Below are positions 32,799 to 45,213 of a stretch of 64,000 nt of DNA, piece after piece. This stretch comes from Cutaneotrichosporon cavernicola. Lineage: Eukaryota > Basidiomycota > Tremellomycetes > Trichosporonales > Trichosporonaceae. The stretch is from positions 62,001 through 126,000 of the forward strand of contig NC_083393.1 in assembly GCF_030864355.1 (NCBI RefSeq), given 5' to 3'. Positions within the stretch are counted from its first letter, which is position 1; the number at the start of each line of letters is the position of its first letter. Under the pieces are notes generated by a model. It was not told the DNA's origin and did not search any database. It saw only the letters and a program-made list of their open reading frames with translations. The translations under genes and the position numbers were made by a program.

Positions 32799-35591
32799 GT
32801 TGGACAAAGAAAAGGAAGGAAACGGCGTTGTAGATGGAGAAAGTGACAAGTGGACAGTTAGAGTGGAGGTTGCTCAACCTCACCCAAATACACCAAGAGT
32901 GGCCAATTCGCCGCGCGTCGGTTGGATTTTGGGTGGGGAGTGGGTAAAGACAATGATAGCGACTACAACCTCAACAATAGTGACAATGACAGTGACAACG
33001 TTGTTGAGACCGAGCGCAGATATGCGGCAAACGCACAAAAAGATCGTGTGGTGGATTCTGGTTGCTGGGAGAAAAGCAGGAAGAAGTGGCGTAGTGGCGC
33101 TTTGGCGTACGACCGTGCTGATAGTCTTACCCTTTACTTGAACCCAACAAGTTAACATAAAGATCCCATCCATTCAACACTTGTGCCCAAGTGTCCTCGA
33201 CCTAATGGTGCGGTATATACACCCCTTCTGCCCTCTCTCTCACACGCAAGGTGGCGCACTCCCCACGACCTGTGGCGGGCATGTGGAGACAAAACTGGGG
33301 TCATGGCATCACACATAGCGCCTCTGACGCTTCTGATACCTCTGTTGCCGCTTAACTGGGAATCATAGAGTTCATCCGTGCCCACCAGATGAGTAAGAGG
33401 TGGGATTCGAGACCGCTTTCGGGCATCAACAGCGTGCGAGAAAGAGTACGTAGCTAACGAATATCCCTGACGCTATGAGCTTTAGAAGAGAAGAACACCG
33501 AAGCAAAACACCTCTCTCTCTCACACCCACCGCCTCACCAGGCCCAAGCACAGAGCTCGGTACACCTTCGGGATGCGTGGAATCTACTAGTGACCACTCG
33601 CGCTGGCCAGTCCAAGTAATAATGTTCAAGCCATCCGCCCGTGCTTCTTGCGCCTTTGGTCTTCTGACGTGCTCATTGTCGAGACCTTGTGGGGAGGGGT
33701 GTATGCTTGGCAGCCCTTGGTCCTTCTGTCCTCGCCCCTACCCCCATGCGAACAACTGCAACAGTGACATGCCGAACCAACGACAAGTTCAGGCCGTCGT
33801 CGAGGGCCACCGAGGGTGACAGAGGGTCATCGAGGGTGGGCTGCAACATTCCTACTGTTCCTATATTTATTACCTGAGGGTCCTCATGGGTCCCCCATTC
33901 CTCAGGATGTAGACTAGCTCGTCACGCAAGTGGCCAGCCCCTGTCTGCAACCTCGGAGCTTGCGATAAGTGTGCCAACCAGTCATGCATGTTCTGGCATT
34001 CTCGGCGGCCTTTTCGTTGGGATCTCCGTACCTTGCGTTGAGAATGATGGAAATACCGGCCGCCCAGCGGCGTCGAGTGAGATGTCAGTGACCAGGCGAC
34101 GGGCATCAGCCATTGGCCGAGGCCATGAACATTTATTTAGGTGGGATAAGTGGGGACCCCATTAACCTGAGCGTGATGAGCGTGAGGAGGCGTGGAAGAG
34201 GAACGCAAGAGGAACGCAAGAGGAACGCCGAACTTAAGGCAACCCACCTGACGTGACGTGATCTTGCCAATGAAACGTGTGGCGTCTGAGGCCCAGTGGT
34301 AGTGGCACATTAGTCGGTCAGAGGTGAGGATCTACAACTCAAGAAGCTTTCGCTCCCAAGCCACCACCTGTTCAACTCGAAACATGTCTGGTGAGTGGCT
34401 CGCACTATTCTTTACCTGCGCCACAGTCGCGTCCCGTCTTCTCGACATCGCGTCGGTGCCTTAACAGGCTTCGTCGGTTGTCGACGCCTACACTCCGGCC
34501 GCGAATAAAGGATCAGAGCTGATGTTCAACGGACCGAAATGGATGCCACGGCTTTTGAGTGGATCGAGGACAGAAATGTTTACCAGCATGCCAGAGCATT
34601 GCGTCTGCGTTGGCGCTGATCAGTCAGGATGCTTGGACGTTATTAACCTCCCATTCCCCGAAAAAGTGGGCAAGACGCAACTCGGGTACATGCAGCAATA
34701 CCTCGAGCTCAGCAGCCATGAGGCGGAACGGTGCGGGACTGGAATTGGAGAGCGGGGTCGACTATGGCTGGTGGCGCAGCTGCGTAGGCCCCATAAAGTC
34801 GGCGGCCGGTGATGCAACATGGATCCAAGAGAAGAGACAAGCATAGAGCGGCCCACAACCCCACGAGGACCAAGTAACCCAGTACCGCAGATGATCCGGC
34901 TCCCCGCATCGCTGTTCAATATCTGCCAAGACACCGAGCGCAAACCACGCCTAGGAAAGCAGGGCATTCCTCTGCAACATCCGCAGATTCGCAATCCAAC
35001 TGTTGATCTGTTCTGGTACTGGTGAACGGCAGTCTCTACCGCGTCCTTCGGGCACCGTCCCTGAACCTGGCCGATCACAGCTATAATACTTTGCAGAACC
35101 AACTTGAGACTTCAGAATGAAACTTGTTGTTGTTGTGTGAACAGGACATGTGATTCAGATGTGGGTTGGAGGACAACTGCGCCCATTCATGGCTCTTGTA
35201 GTTGGGCCGCTCGGTGGGATGGGACGAGTTGGGCGCCATGGTCCAAGCGCAGATGGGCGTGTCAGCAGATATCTTCATGTTTAGAGTCAAAAGCCATTCG
35301 GTTGATGACAGGTGATCGCAGTGATTGCGCACACTCGCTCATTCTCGGTGATGCCGATGAAGATGAAGCTGCAACCCAATTCCAGGTCTTGTTGACGCGT
35401 TTAAAAAGGAGTCAAGCTGGCCAGCTCGATGAAAACAAAGTCATACCACGTGACATGGCTGAAGAGCAGAGTTGGTGCCTGACATGGGACGACACGACCG
35501 ATTGACGCGCTTTTACCTCGATCCATCTTGCACTTTACTCATCTCCTCCCCACTTGTCCTCCTAACTCTCCTCCCCACACGTCCACCAAAA
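32799..35591. other. 2.8-kb intergenic region with short repeats; one weak candidate ORF
   Basis: Contains an 11-bp unit GAGGAACGCAA repeated three times at about 34197-34232 and GAGGG-rich short repeats at 33790-33840. A weak gene candidate, 34384-34812, is listed separately. I see no RNA gene. The MVD1 promoter lies at the right end. Confidence 0.4.
34384..34812 (+). CDS. Weak candidate short gene, no recognisable domain
   Basis: ATG TCT G at 34384 is followed directly by a GTGAGT donor, with a possible acceptor at 34466-34467 and an open frame from there to 34812 (GADQSGCLDVINLPFPEKVG and so on). The phase of the donor does not match that long frame, so the simple two-exon model fails and would yield only a short peptide. 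Either another splice form or no gene at all. No homologous family recognised. Confidence 0.15.
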
Positions 35592-37150
35592 ATGGTCTAC
35601 GAAGCTACCGCCTCCGCGCCCGTCAACATTGCCGTCATCAAGTGAGCCTCGTGCGGAGCGCCAAGCTCCGGGGTCGAGTTGGGGACGGGAACGAACGTGG
35701 CCGAGGATTCCACTAGTTGAACGGCTCGGCCGCAGATTCAACTAGCTGAATTGAAGCTCATAGTCACTGCTGCCCCGGTTTCAGAGACTGGAGATGGCGA
35801 TCACCGTCTTCTCCGTTCAGCTCTATCCCTTCTGACCCCACTGTAAAGTCTCCCGCTTACACCAGGTACTGGGGCAAGCGCGACACCAAGCTTATCCTCC
35901 CGACCAACTCGTCGCTGTCGGTCACGCTGGACCAGGACCACCTGCGCAGCACGACGACGTCGCGCGCCGATGCGAGCTTTGCTAAGGACCGCCTCTGGCT
36001 CAACGGCGAGGAAGAAGCGATCAAGGAGGGTGGCCGTCTCCACACCTGCATCAAGGAGCTGCGCGCCTGGCGTCTCGAGGAGGAGAGCAAGCAGGACAGC
36101 CTTCCCAAAGTGAGCTGCGACAGATCTGGAGAACGTAGCTGGGTGCGGGTGTGCAACGCGTCACGTCAGCAGCGCCCGTTCCGCTCGTGCCATGCGCAAT
36201 GACTCCACGACCCGCCAACCCTGCCCCACCAACTCTGCTAACCCCAGATCGGCGACCTCAAGCTCCACATCGCGTCCTACAACAACTTCCCCACCGCTGC
36301 CGGTCTCGCCTCGTCAGCCTCGGGTCTTGCTGCCCTCGTCGCCTCCCTTGCTGCGCTCTACGAGCTTCCCCAGTCTCGGAGTGAGCTCTCGCGCATCGCC
36401 CGCCAGGGATCGGGCTCGGCGTGCCGCTCCCTCTTTGGCGGCTTTGTGGCATGGCGCGAGGGTCACGCCAAGGACGGTTCGGACAGTCTGGCCGAGGAAG
36501 TCGCTCCCCGCGAGCACTGGCCCGACCTCCAGGCCTTGATCTGCGTCGTCTCGGATGCTAAGAAGGGCACATCCTCGACTTCGGGCATGCAGGCTACGGT
36601 CGAGACGTCGCCTCTTCTCCAGGAGCGTCTGCGTGTTGTCCCGCAGCGCATGGTTGACATTTCCACCGCGATCGAAGCCCGCGACTTTGACGAGTTTGGC
36701 CGCATCACCATGGCCGACAGCAACCAGTTCCACGCCGTCTGCCTCGACACTGCGCCCCCCATCTTCTACCTGAACGACACGTCGCGCGCCATCATCGCCC
36801 TCGTGCAGGAGCTCAACCGCGCCTCTGAGGCCAACGGTAACGGCCTCGTTGCCGCGTACACTTTCGACGCTGGACCCAACGCCGTCCTCTACGCGCCTGC
36901 GGCCAACATGCCTGTGGTGATTGCCGCCGTCAACAAGTACTTCCCGCAGGCGAACGCGTTTGCCGACCCCTTCCAGATGGGTACCACTGCTACTCTGCCC
37001 GCTGGGTTTGATGACAAGGTCGTCAATGGTGGATGGGAGAAGGGTGCGGTCAAGCAGCTCATCCACACCCAGGTCGGTGATGGGCCGCGCCGCCTCGACG
37101 ACAAGGAGTCGCTCCTCAACACCGAGGGCATCCCCAAGACCCTCGCGTAA
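35592..37150 (+). CDS. MVD1: Mevalonate diphosphate decarboxylase (MVD1/ERG19)
   Basis: Makes isopentenyl diphosphate from mevalonate diphosphate with ATP, feeding sterol synthesis. Three exons: 35592-35640, 35866-36109, 36248-37150. Exon 1 reads MVYEATASAPVNIAVIK; the first intron splits this active-site lysine codon and exon 2 continues YWGKRDTKLILPTNSSLSV, a GHMP-family signature. Exon 3 carries NNFPTAAGLASSASGLAALV (the ATP-binding GHMP loop with conserved serines), GSGSACRSLFGGFVAW (the catalytic Arg of the family), and YTFDAGPNAVLYAP with the catalytic aspartate. The stop lies after IPKTLA. Length of roughly 397 residues fits the family. Converges on FBP1. Confidence 0.97.
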
Positions 37151-37617
37151 ACATCTTAATTAATCTTACAGCCTGCTACATCATGCATAGTGTCCGTCGG
37201 TGTGTCGAGTAGCGCGAGCGCGTCATGTCGAGCATGACAAGCTTGGCGAAGCGTACGGGAGCGATCAGTGGGTGGTGACACATGCGCATCCGTAGTACTT
37301 GTCCAGCTGGAGTCGCGCGTGACTCCCGTTACGCGGTCAGGTGAGTCTCTGACGGCCAAGCGCACGCTGCCATGGCGCTTGGCACTAACACTTGGAAGCT
37401 TGTTTCACATTGTCACCCGTCTCAAGTCGCACGGCGCGGACACGGTGCGACAAACCCGAATTGGCGTCGGCTTCCGAGGCTGCCATACAGTCGACGTCGT
37501 CACGGCACGAGCTGTTCCGACTCGGCAGGCGCGTACGCCGCTCCAGCTCGGCGGTCCGCGCCGACCTCAATCGCTCGATCCACTCACACTGCATGCCACA
37601 CAACTACAACATGATGT
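37151..37617. other. Convergent 3' region MVD1-FBP1
   Basis: 467 bp between two 3' ends. No gene visible on either strand. Presumably overlapping 3' UTRs and terminators. Confidence 0.35.
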
Positions 37618-39140
37618 TTACCACTTCTTGTCGGGCGACTCCCACTTTGCGTAGAACTTCTGGATGTCCTCGACGTCGTTCTTGGAGCCCAGGAACACGG
37701 GGCAGCGACCGTGGATGTTCTTGGGAATGACGTCGAGGATGCGCTGCGTACCGGTGGTCGCGAGACCGCCAGCCTGCTCGGTGAGGAAGGCCATGGGGAA
37801 CGCCTCGTAGAGCATGCGCAGCTTGCCGTCCTTGCTCTTCTTGTCGTCGGGGTAGCCGAAGATGCCTCCGTACAGGAGAGTGCGGTGCACGTCGGCGACC
37901 ATCGAGCCAATGTAACGCGCCGAGTAGGGCTTGTTGTCGGCGGGGAACTTGATGCTCTCGAGGTACTCGAGGGTCGGGGGGTAGAAGTGGAGCGAGTTGC
38001 CCTCGTTGAACGAGTAGATCTTGCCACGCTCAGGGATGCGGATGTCCGGGTGAGTCAGGATGAACTCGCCGAGCGACTCGTCGAGCGTGAAGCCGTCGAC
38101 GCCCTGGCCAGTGGTGAGGACGAGGTTGCACGACGAACCGTACCTGCTGTCAGTGGAAGTCGTGGCGTTGCGCTCCAGCGCAACGGAAAGATGATTGTGA
38201 GGGCGGCGTCGGCGTCGGAGAACTCCCAGCTACTGCTTCCTTTCGCAGCTGGACACTCGCCCTGCCCTAAATCACGCCCACTCACATGGTGTAGCCGGCA
38301 GCGACCATCTCCTTACCGGGGCGGAGGACGTCGGCGACAGAGCCCTCCCGGCCCTCGGGAACGCGGTAGACACCAAAGATGGTGCCGACGTTGACACCGG
38401 CGTCAATGTTCGACGAGCCGTCGAGGGGGTCGAACACGATGGCACTTGGGTCAGTACCGTTGAGGGGACATGCATAGCGAACCACCGGTGCGAATGCGGC
38501 GTCCTTGTGCGCCACGGTCTGCTTGGCTCGCACTCTCCACAACAAACTTACTAGGTACCCTTAACGCCCTTGACGAGAATGGGGTCGTCAATCTCCTCCG
38601 AGACCATGACCGAGACCTTGCCCGAAGCGCGGAGAGCGTTGACCATGATGTCGTTCGAGAGGACGTCGAGCTTCTTCTGGTCCTCGCCCTGGACGTTGGA
38701 GGCGCCAGCAAGGCCGACGAGGTTGATCAGACGCGCCTTGCGCACATTGGAGGCAATGTACTTGGACGTGACCTGGGGTGAGCTCTGTATGGTGACAGTG
38801 GTAGGAGGGCTGGGAACGGAGCAGGGACGTGGCTCGTTGTGCGAGAATCAAGTCATGATCGTGCGAGCTCGCTCACTCGGCGGAGCAAGTTAGTTGCCCA
38901 ACGATCCCCAAGCTCTCTTAGTAGCTCGGTCACACACTGTCACTTTGCACGTTGCCTCGTCGGCTCCCAGCTCTCAAGTTGGTCAGAATTCACACGCACC
39001 TGGATACCAACGAGCAGCATGGTCAGGTCACCCGACGCCTGGGCGCCGAGCTTCTGCTGCTGTGCCAGGATGTGGCGGGTGAGGGTGATGAGGTCGGTGG
39101 GGGGAGCCTCAAAGTCGGGGGCAGCGGGAGAGTCAGACAT
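37618..39140 (-). CDS. FBP1: Fructose-1,6-bisphosphatase
   Basis: Gluconeogenic phosphatase. ATG at 39140 ([20 protein letters not shown]). After an intron near 38780-39000 comes [20 protein letters not shown] and the segment [20 protein letters not shown] with metal-binding glutamates. The intron 38442-38555 joins GT-Y to [20 protein letters not shown], the FBPase signature; reading through it would add a non-homologous stretch. A further intron (about 38143-38285) lies between GYTM and [20 protein letters not shown]. The last exon carries [21 protein letters not shown] with [20 protein letters not shown], which form the substrate pocket. The stop is TAA at 37620-37618. Full family length. 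Confidence 0.96.
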
Positions 39141-39993
39141 GGTGGTTACTGTGGAGTGGAAGATGGAAGTGAGAGTGGAAGGGAAAGTGGAATCAAGAGG
39201 TTGGTTGGTTGGTTGGTTGGTTGGTTGGTTGGAACTAATGGCAATGGCAATGGCACAGGCACGGATAAAGTGGCCGCAACTTGAATGTTGCGAGTGGATG
39301 CAGCGTGTCCCAAGAGTTGCCAGTTGGCAGTTGAGAGCGGGCCGCGGGGCAGCGGGGGTTACGGGCAAAGAGGAGCTCCGCGTAGACTCGGGTCACGTTC
39401 ATCTCTCATCCTCCCTTCCTCGGCAACCTCTCCCCCGGCCCGGCACCCGCCACAACATCCGGCTCCGCCCGCACCCACCGTACATTGTCGGGTTACTTCG
39501 GACCACCAACAAGACTCCTCCCCAAAGTCACCCACGCTTACAGCCATGCATCGCGTTGAGCGCGTAAAACAGCCGCCTTGCTAGTCCGAGACATTTTTCT
39601 ACTTTTCCAACAATCTGAGGACGATAAGCACCGCAGAAACACACTACACTATCTGGCAGCTTCTTTGCAATGACCCACTTGGCCCCCCCTTCCGTTACCG
39701 CAATCTCCGCCCACGTCTGGAGCGGAGAAAAGCGCTCACTCGGTCTCACTGAACAATGCCGTCACACCCATTAACCAGGTCTCCACCCATGCATGCTCAA
39801 GCACAAGCAAGCACAAGCACAAGCAAGCTCAAGCAAGCTCAGGCCACCTCTTATCCATGACCTCACCTCTTTCATGTTTCATTGTACTAATGGGCAATAA
39901 TTGACCCGGTCCGATAGAAAATGCCGACCCCATGGGGTACGGAGAAACCCACCCATCAACGCAACGTCACATCACTCATCTACCCTCAATCTC
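39141..39993. promoter_or_regulatory. Divergent promoter FBP1/AFG1 with microsatellites
   Basis: 853 bp between divergent starts. It holds an 8-unit GGTT microsatellite at about 39199-39230 in the FBP1 leader and a CAAG/CACAAG repeat run at about 39795-39845. FBP1 is normally glucose-repressed in fungi, but I assign no repressor site. Confidence 0.4.
39199..39230. repeat. (GGTT)n microsatellite
   Basis: Eight tandem GGTT units within the transcribed leader or proximal promoter of FBP1, about 60-90 bp upstream of its ATG. Read on the FBP1 strand it is AACC. Confidence 0.8.
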
Positions 39994-42288
39994 ATGTTAC
40001 GATACGCTACAAGGCGAGCCGTGCGCACCGCCGCAACTGCACCTCGGGCGCTGGCACCGCGATACGTTCCGCGTACAGGATATGCGCCGGTCACGCGCAG
40101 GCTGTACTCGTCATCGAAACCAGAAGCAGCTTGGCAGCCATCAGAAACAGACGCAGAGGCTCCGAAAGTCGACCTGCTCGAGGTGTACCGCGGACTCGTG
40201 GAGAGCGGGCGGTTAACGTGGGACGACGAGCAGGTCCGGATCGTGATGCGGGTATGTATGCTCACAATACTTCATTACTCCTCATGCTGACATGTGCTGA
40301 CCACTAACAGCTACGACACCTGTACAACGATTTGTATGATTACTCGCCACCGCTCGAATTGCTGGCCAAGCTCGGGTCTACACCCCCGCGCAAGCTCGAG
40401 CAGTCGTGGTTCTGGACCAACGCGCGGCGGTCGAGACAAGCGGCGTCCATCGGCCTGGGTAACACCGAGGCCGAGCACGCTCTCGTCAAAGTCCTCAGCG
40501 GGGAGGAGGAGATTGCGCTCCTCACTACCCCAAAGGTACCTGCCAACTCGGGTATAACTGACGCCAGGGTATCCTCATCACGGGCCCACCTGGGAGTGGC
40601 AAGAGCTTCCTGCTCAACTTGCTGTTCGACGCGCTCCCAACACCCAACAAGGCGCGGCACCATTATCACGCCTTCACGCTATGGCTGTACCAGCGCGTGT
40701 TTGCCGAGATGCAACGTCGGCGGCGCGATGCGCCCGTCACACAGGCTGAGCTGAACCGCGCGCTTGCGGGTATGAGCGGCTGGCGCGCGGTGTTTGCAAG
40801 CGGGCGATGGAAAGAGGGCGACGACGTCGACCTCGCTTTGTCCAATGCATCGTACTCTGACCCGAGGGATACGATCCCCTTTGTCAGTACGTACGGCTGC
40901 AGCATTCAGGTTACCTAAACCGCAGCTGCAATTCCATTGAGTCGCGTTGAGCAAGCTAACGTCAGTCGCAAAGGAGATGATACTCCAGTACCACATCCTC
41001 TAGTGCGTAAGCCAAGCCAGCTATACAGTATTGTGACACTGCTGACAACAGCTTTGACGAGCTGCAGCTCCTTGACGCGTCGAGCGCTGCTCTCCTGCGC
41101 GACGTGTTGAGCTGGTACTGGCGCCTCGGTGGCGTCGTCATCTCATGCTCAGTATGTCTGGCGGTTGGGTGGGCACTGATGGCAGAACCGCGTGCCGGAC
41201 GACTTGTACCACCACGGTGTCCAGAAGGAGCGGATGCACGCCTTTCTCGACTCGCTCAAGGGCCGCTGTGACGTCGTTGAACTGGATGGTGGTCGGGACT
41301 GGCGCCAAACGGCGACTGAGGGCGAGCTTGAGCCGCGGTGGCTCCCTATGGGCGACAACGCGTTCGATACAATGTGGGCCGCAGAGCCCGGCGACAACAC
41401 CTCAGTCAACCTGGTGGTGTACGGTCGGCGTGTCCACGTCCCAGAAGTAAAGGGCAAGGCGTGCCGCTTTCCGTTTGCAGAGCTTTGCGAGACGCCACTC
41501 GGTCCAGCAGACTACCTGACCCTCGCGTCGACGTTCTCGACGTTCTACATCGACGCGGTGCCAATCCTGCTCTTAAAACACAAGAACGAGGCGCGCCGCC
41601 TCATCAACCTCATCGACGCACTGTACGAAGCTCGCTGCAAAGTCGTGATTCGCGCCGAGGAGATCCCGGAACACCTGTTCTTCCCCGACGCGCTCGACCC
41701 CACCATCGACCCCGAACATCACGACCTGTTGGCTGCCGAGGCGCTCTCTGAATCACTAGGCGCACAGCCTCGTGCCAATGTCTCTTACTACAACCCCAAG
41801 ACGCGGGCTGAGCAGGAGCGGCAGGACCACGCTGACCTCGGGTCAAGCTTTGCCGTCATGTCCATCTTCACTGGCGAGGACGAACGGTTCGCATACGTGA
41901 GTTACTAGAGCTTCTGGGCTGACGGCAGAAACGCGCAGTTTCGCGCCTGGTGGAGATGTCCACGTCGCCAGCATATGCGGCAGAGGCGTGGAACCCTCTC
42001 GGCCAAGGGGCGCGCGGTTGGGAACAAACCCACCTTGACGGTGAAGCGACCGCTCCAGCAACCCGCCTGTCCGCCTCTCCTCATCGCGGGAAGGAGGGGC
42101 CAGGTCTCAAGGGCGACGATTTGGCGACCGAGTCGGGCTCGAAGTTCGGACTCGAGTTCGAAGAGCCCGAGTTCGAAATCAGGCGTCGCCCACCCAAGAT
42201 GGCGGCGCATCATGCTTGGGGCGTGGAGGAGGGGTGGGGCACCAAAGCTGGCCGGTGGGGCAAGGGCGCAAGTGTATATAGGAAGTAG
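39994..42288 (+). CDS. AFG1: AFG1/LACE1-type mitochondrial AAA ATPase
   Basis: Inner-membrane-associated ATPase implicated in turnover of complex IV subunits. ATG 39994 gives a presequence (MLRYATRRAVRTAATAPRAL). Seven exons, with short introns near 40254-40311, 40535-40567, 40888-40965, 41003-41051, 41152-41186 and 41897-41930. Walker A is GILITGPPGSGKSFLL, Walker B LYFDELQLLD is reconstituted across the fourth intron, and sensor-1-like GGVVISCSNRVPDDLYHHG follows. The AFG1-specific FPFAELCETPLGPADYLTLA and the conserved NEARRLINLIDALYEAR complete the family pattern. The C-terminal 60-odd residues after EMSTSPAYAAEAWNP are poorly conserved. The stop is at 42286-42288. Phases agree at each junction that was tested. 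Confidence 0.93.
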
Positions 42289-42291
42289 AAG

Positions 42292-42387
42292 TAGAAGTCG
42301 CATATGCATTGAGCTGAGATGTTGTGAGAGACAGAGTAGAAATAGAAGTCGCATATGCGTCGAGCTGAGATGTTGTGAGAGACAGAG
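42292..42387. repeat. Two-copy tandem repeat of 45 bp, period 51 bp
   Basis: Positions 42292-42336 and 42343-42387 are near-identical (two mismatches) and begin four bases after the AFG1 stop codon. Each contains GCATATGC and AGATGTTGTGAGAGACAGAG. Probably part of the AFG1 3' UTR. Confidence 0.85.
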
Positions 42388-42661
42388 CAAGTCCAAGCTT
42401 ATGCATGCTTGAGCGGGGTGAGTTGCTTGGTGACTGCCACTGTGGTTGCTATCCAGTCTGAAAATGACGTGGGTGTGATTGCTGTGGTGGGGGAGACGTC
42501 AGGGGCGTCGGTACTGGTGTGCCATCATCGCCAGCAATCAAGCGACAACCACCTCCTGCCTGCTCACTACCATCCACATCCCCAACCCCATTCATCTCCG
42601 CAGCTCTCGACATCGAGCACTGCGACCCTAACACACCGGCACACAGAGTAATCTATTCACC

Positions 42662-44974
42662 ATGGTGAGTACTGGCTCGGAATGATGCCGGCGGTCCGGC
42701 GTGTCACGACGTCACTCGGCGATCAACACTGCGGCACAGGTGGGCGAGCTGACAACAGGCCGGCGCTATGGACCGGGCGAAGAAGGAGCTCCCGAAGGTG
42801 CGGGACGAGTACCGCGAGGGCATGTTTGGCACTGTCTTCTCGTGAGTCTGACGGGGTTGATGCTGGCCAGGCGCTGACGCACGCTACACTCGCTTGCCCT
42901 ACCTTGCCAACATGACATGTTGACCTGTTCCCCTATCGCCTCGCCTGCCTCTCCCCCACCATTCGCATCTCGCCACCACCGTCGCTTTGACATGCGGTGC
43001 TTTGCCCACCTTCCTTCACGCCGATCCCGCCTCCCGGCCCCACGTTCCTGACGGCGGATCTGCAGCGTCTCCGGCCCCGTCGTCATCGGCGAGAACATGC
43101 GTGGATGTGCCATGTACGAGCTTGTGCGCGTTGGTCACGACGAGCTGGTCGGTGGTGAGTAGAGGTTGTGCTGTGACGATGGCAGCCGCCGTCGGCATGT
43201 CTCGGTTCCGCTCACACGCAGAGGTCATTCGTATCGAGGCGGATCGCGCAACAATCCAGGTCTATGAGGAGACTTCTGGTGTGACGGTCGGTGACCCCGT
43301 CCTGCGTACCGGCAAGCCGCTCTCGGTCGAGCTCGGCCCCGGTCTTATGACCAACATCTACGAGTGAGTCTTGCCAGGGCCCAGGTTGCTAACCCACGCA
43401 GCGGTATCCAGCGGCCCCTCAAGAAGATTCAGGAGAAGTCGCAGTCGATCTACATCCCCCGTGGCATCAACACCCAGGCGCTCGACAGGCAGATCAAGTG
43501 GGACTTTACCCCAGCCAAGTATGGCGTCGGAGACCACCTCTCGGGCGGTGACATCTTCGGCTCGGTGTACGAGAACTCGCTTGTGGACAACCACAAGATC
43601 ATGCTTCCTCCCCGCGCCATGGGTACGATCACCCGCATTGCCGAGAAGGGCAGCTACACTGTCGAGGACGTCGTCCTCGAGACCGAGTTCCAGGGCAAGA
43701 CGACGCAGCACACGATGATGCAGCTCTGGCCCGTTCGTGCGCCCCGTCCCGTCGCCGAGAAGCAGACGGCCACCTACCCCCTCTTCACTGGCCAGCGCGT
43801 CCTTGACGCCCTCTTCCCGTCGGTCCAGGGCGGAACCACTGCCATCCCCGGCGCATTCGGCTGTGGCAAGACTGTCATTTCGCAGGCCCTCTCCAAGTTC
43901 TCCAACTCGGACATTATCATCTACGTCGGATGGTGAGTACGGCGTTGTGTTTAACTGACAATCAGTGGCGAGCGTGGTAACGAGATGGCTGAGGTTTTGG
44001 CCGACTTCCCCGAGCTCACGCTCGAGCGCGACGGCCGTGAGGAGCCCATTATGAAGCGTACTGCGCTTGTGGCCAACACGTCGAACATGCCTGTCGCCGC
44101 GCGTGAGGCGTCCATCTACACTGGTATCACTCTGTCCGAGTACTTCCGTGACCAGGGCACCAACGTCTCCATGATGGCCGACTCGTCGTCGCGCTGGGCC
44201 GAGGCTCTGCGTGAGATTTCCGGCCGTCTCGCAGAGATGCCTGCCGACTCGGGTTACCCTGCCTACCTCGGTGCCAAGCTTGCCGGCTTCTACGAGCGTG
44301 CAGGCAACGTTACGTGTCTGGGCTCGCCTGACCGTTCGGGTACCGTGTCCATCGTCGGTGCCGTCTCGCCGCCCGGTGGTGACTTCTCGGACCCGGTCAC
44401 GTCGGCCACTCTGGGTATTGTGCAGGTCTTCTGGGGTCTCTCGAAGGCGCTTGCGCAGCGCAAGCACTTCCCGTCGGTTGACTGGAACGTCTCGTACTCC
44501 AAGTACCTGAACGTCCTCGACCCCCACTATGAGAAGCACAACCCTGGCTTTGTCGAGATGCGCACCAAGGCCAAGGAGATTCTGCAGAAGGACAAGGACC
44601 TGGCGGAGATTGTGCAACTTGTCGGCAAGTCTGCTCTGGGAGAGAACGACAAGATCACGCTCGAGGTTGCCCGCATGCTCAAGGACGACTTCCTCCAGCA
44701 GAACGGTATCTCCGAGTACGACCGCTTCTGCCCGTTCTACAAGACGGCGGGCATGCTCAAGAACTTTATGGCGTTCAACGACGCCGCGCAGAAGGCGGTC
44801 GAGGGTGGCGAGCTGACGTTCTCCAAGATCCGCGATTCGGCGGCCGACGTCATGCACAAGCTGTCGCAGCAGAAGTTTGAGTCGCCCAACACGCAGACCG
44901 AGCAGGACATTACGGCCAAGTTTGACCAGCTCAACAACGAGATCCAGGAAACGTTCAGGCGTATGCAGGAGTAG
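42662..44974 (+). CDS. VMA1: V-type proton ATPase catalytic subunit A (VMA1)
   Basis: Catalytic A subunit of the vacuolar H+-ATPase V1 sector. Exon 1 contributes only the ATG (42662-42664), directly followed by a GTGAGT donor; exon 2 starts at 42759 and gives [20 protein letters not shown]. Further introns at 42841 to about 43064, 43154-43220, 43363-43401 and 43933-43965. Conserved blocks: [20 protein letters not shown], Walker [59 protein letters not shown] and the C-terminal DYD-like [16 protein letters not shown]. There is no intein, but the 33-nt intron 43933-43965 interrupts the Cys codon of CGERGNEM, the codon next to which the Saccharomyces intein sits. The stop follows RRMQE. Confidence 0.97.
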
Positions 44975-45213
44975 GCGTAGTAAAGTTAGAGTCCGGCGAT
45001 GAGCTGGTGTACGTAGCGTATGGATCGGATTATTCAAGTGGCGGTAGGAATGAGTGGCATCTTGAGTGTGAGTGTGCCTGTGCCTGTGCTGAAGGAGTTG
45101 CAACCCACGTGGCACCGAAACGCCGCTGTGGCACCGCGGTTGGCCGTCCATCCACTGAGGAGCCGAGAGTTGCAAACGAGTCCGCCATCGCCGAGCCCAT
45201 CCACACCATCACC

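Noticed and set aside
32880..33173. Minus-strand frame with a hydrophobic segment upstream of Ric8
   Set aside because: It lies in the promoter side of Ric8; hydrophobicity comes from GTT/ACA-rich simple sequence and it has no conserved features.
43358..45175. 605-codon open frame antisense to VMA1 (minus strand)
   Set aside because: It mirrors the strongly biased codons of VMA1. Its sequence is Arg/Leu/Val-rich without domains, and VMA1 on the other strand is certain.
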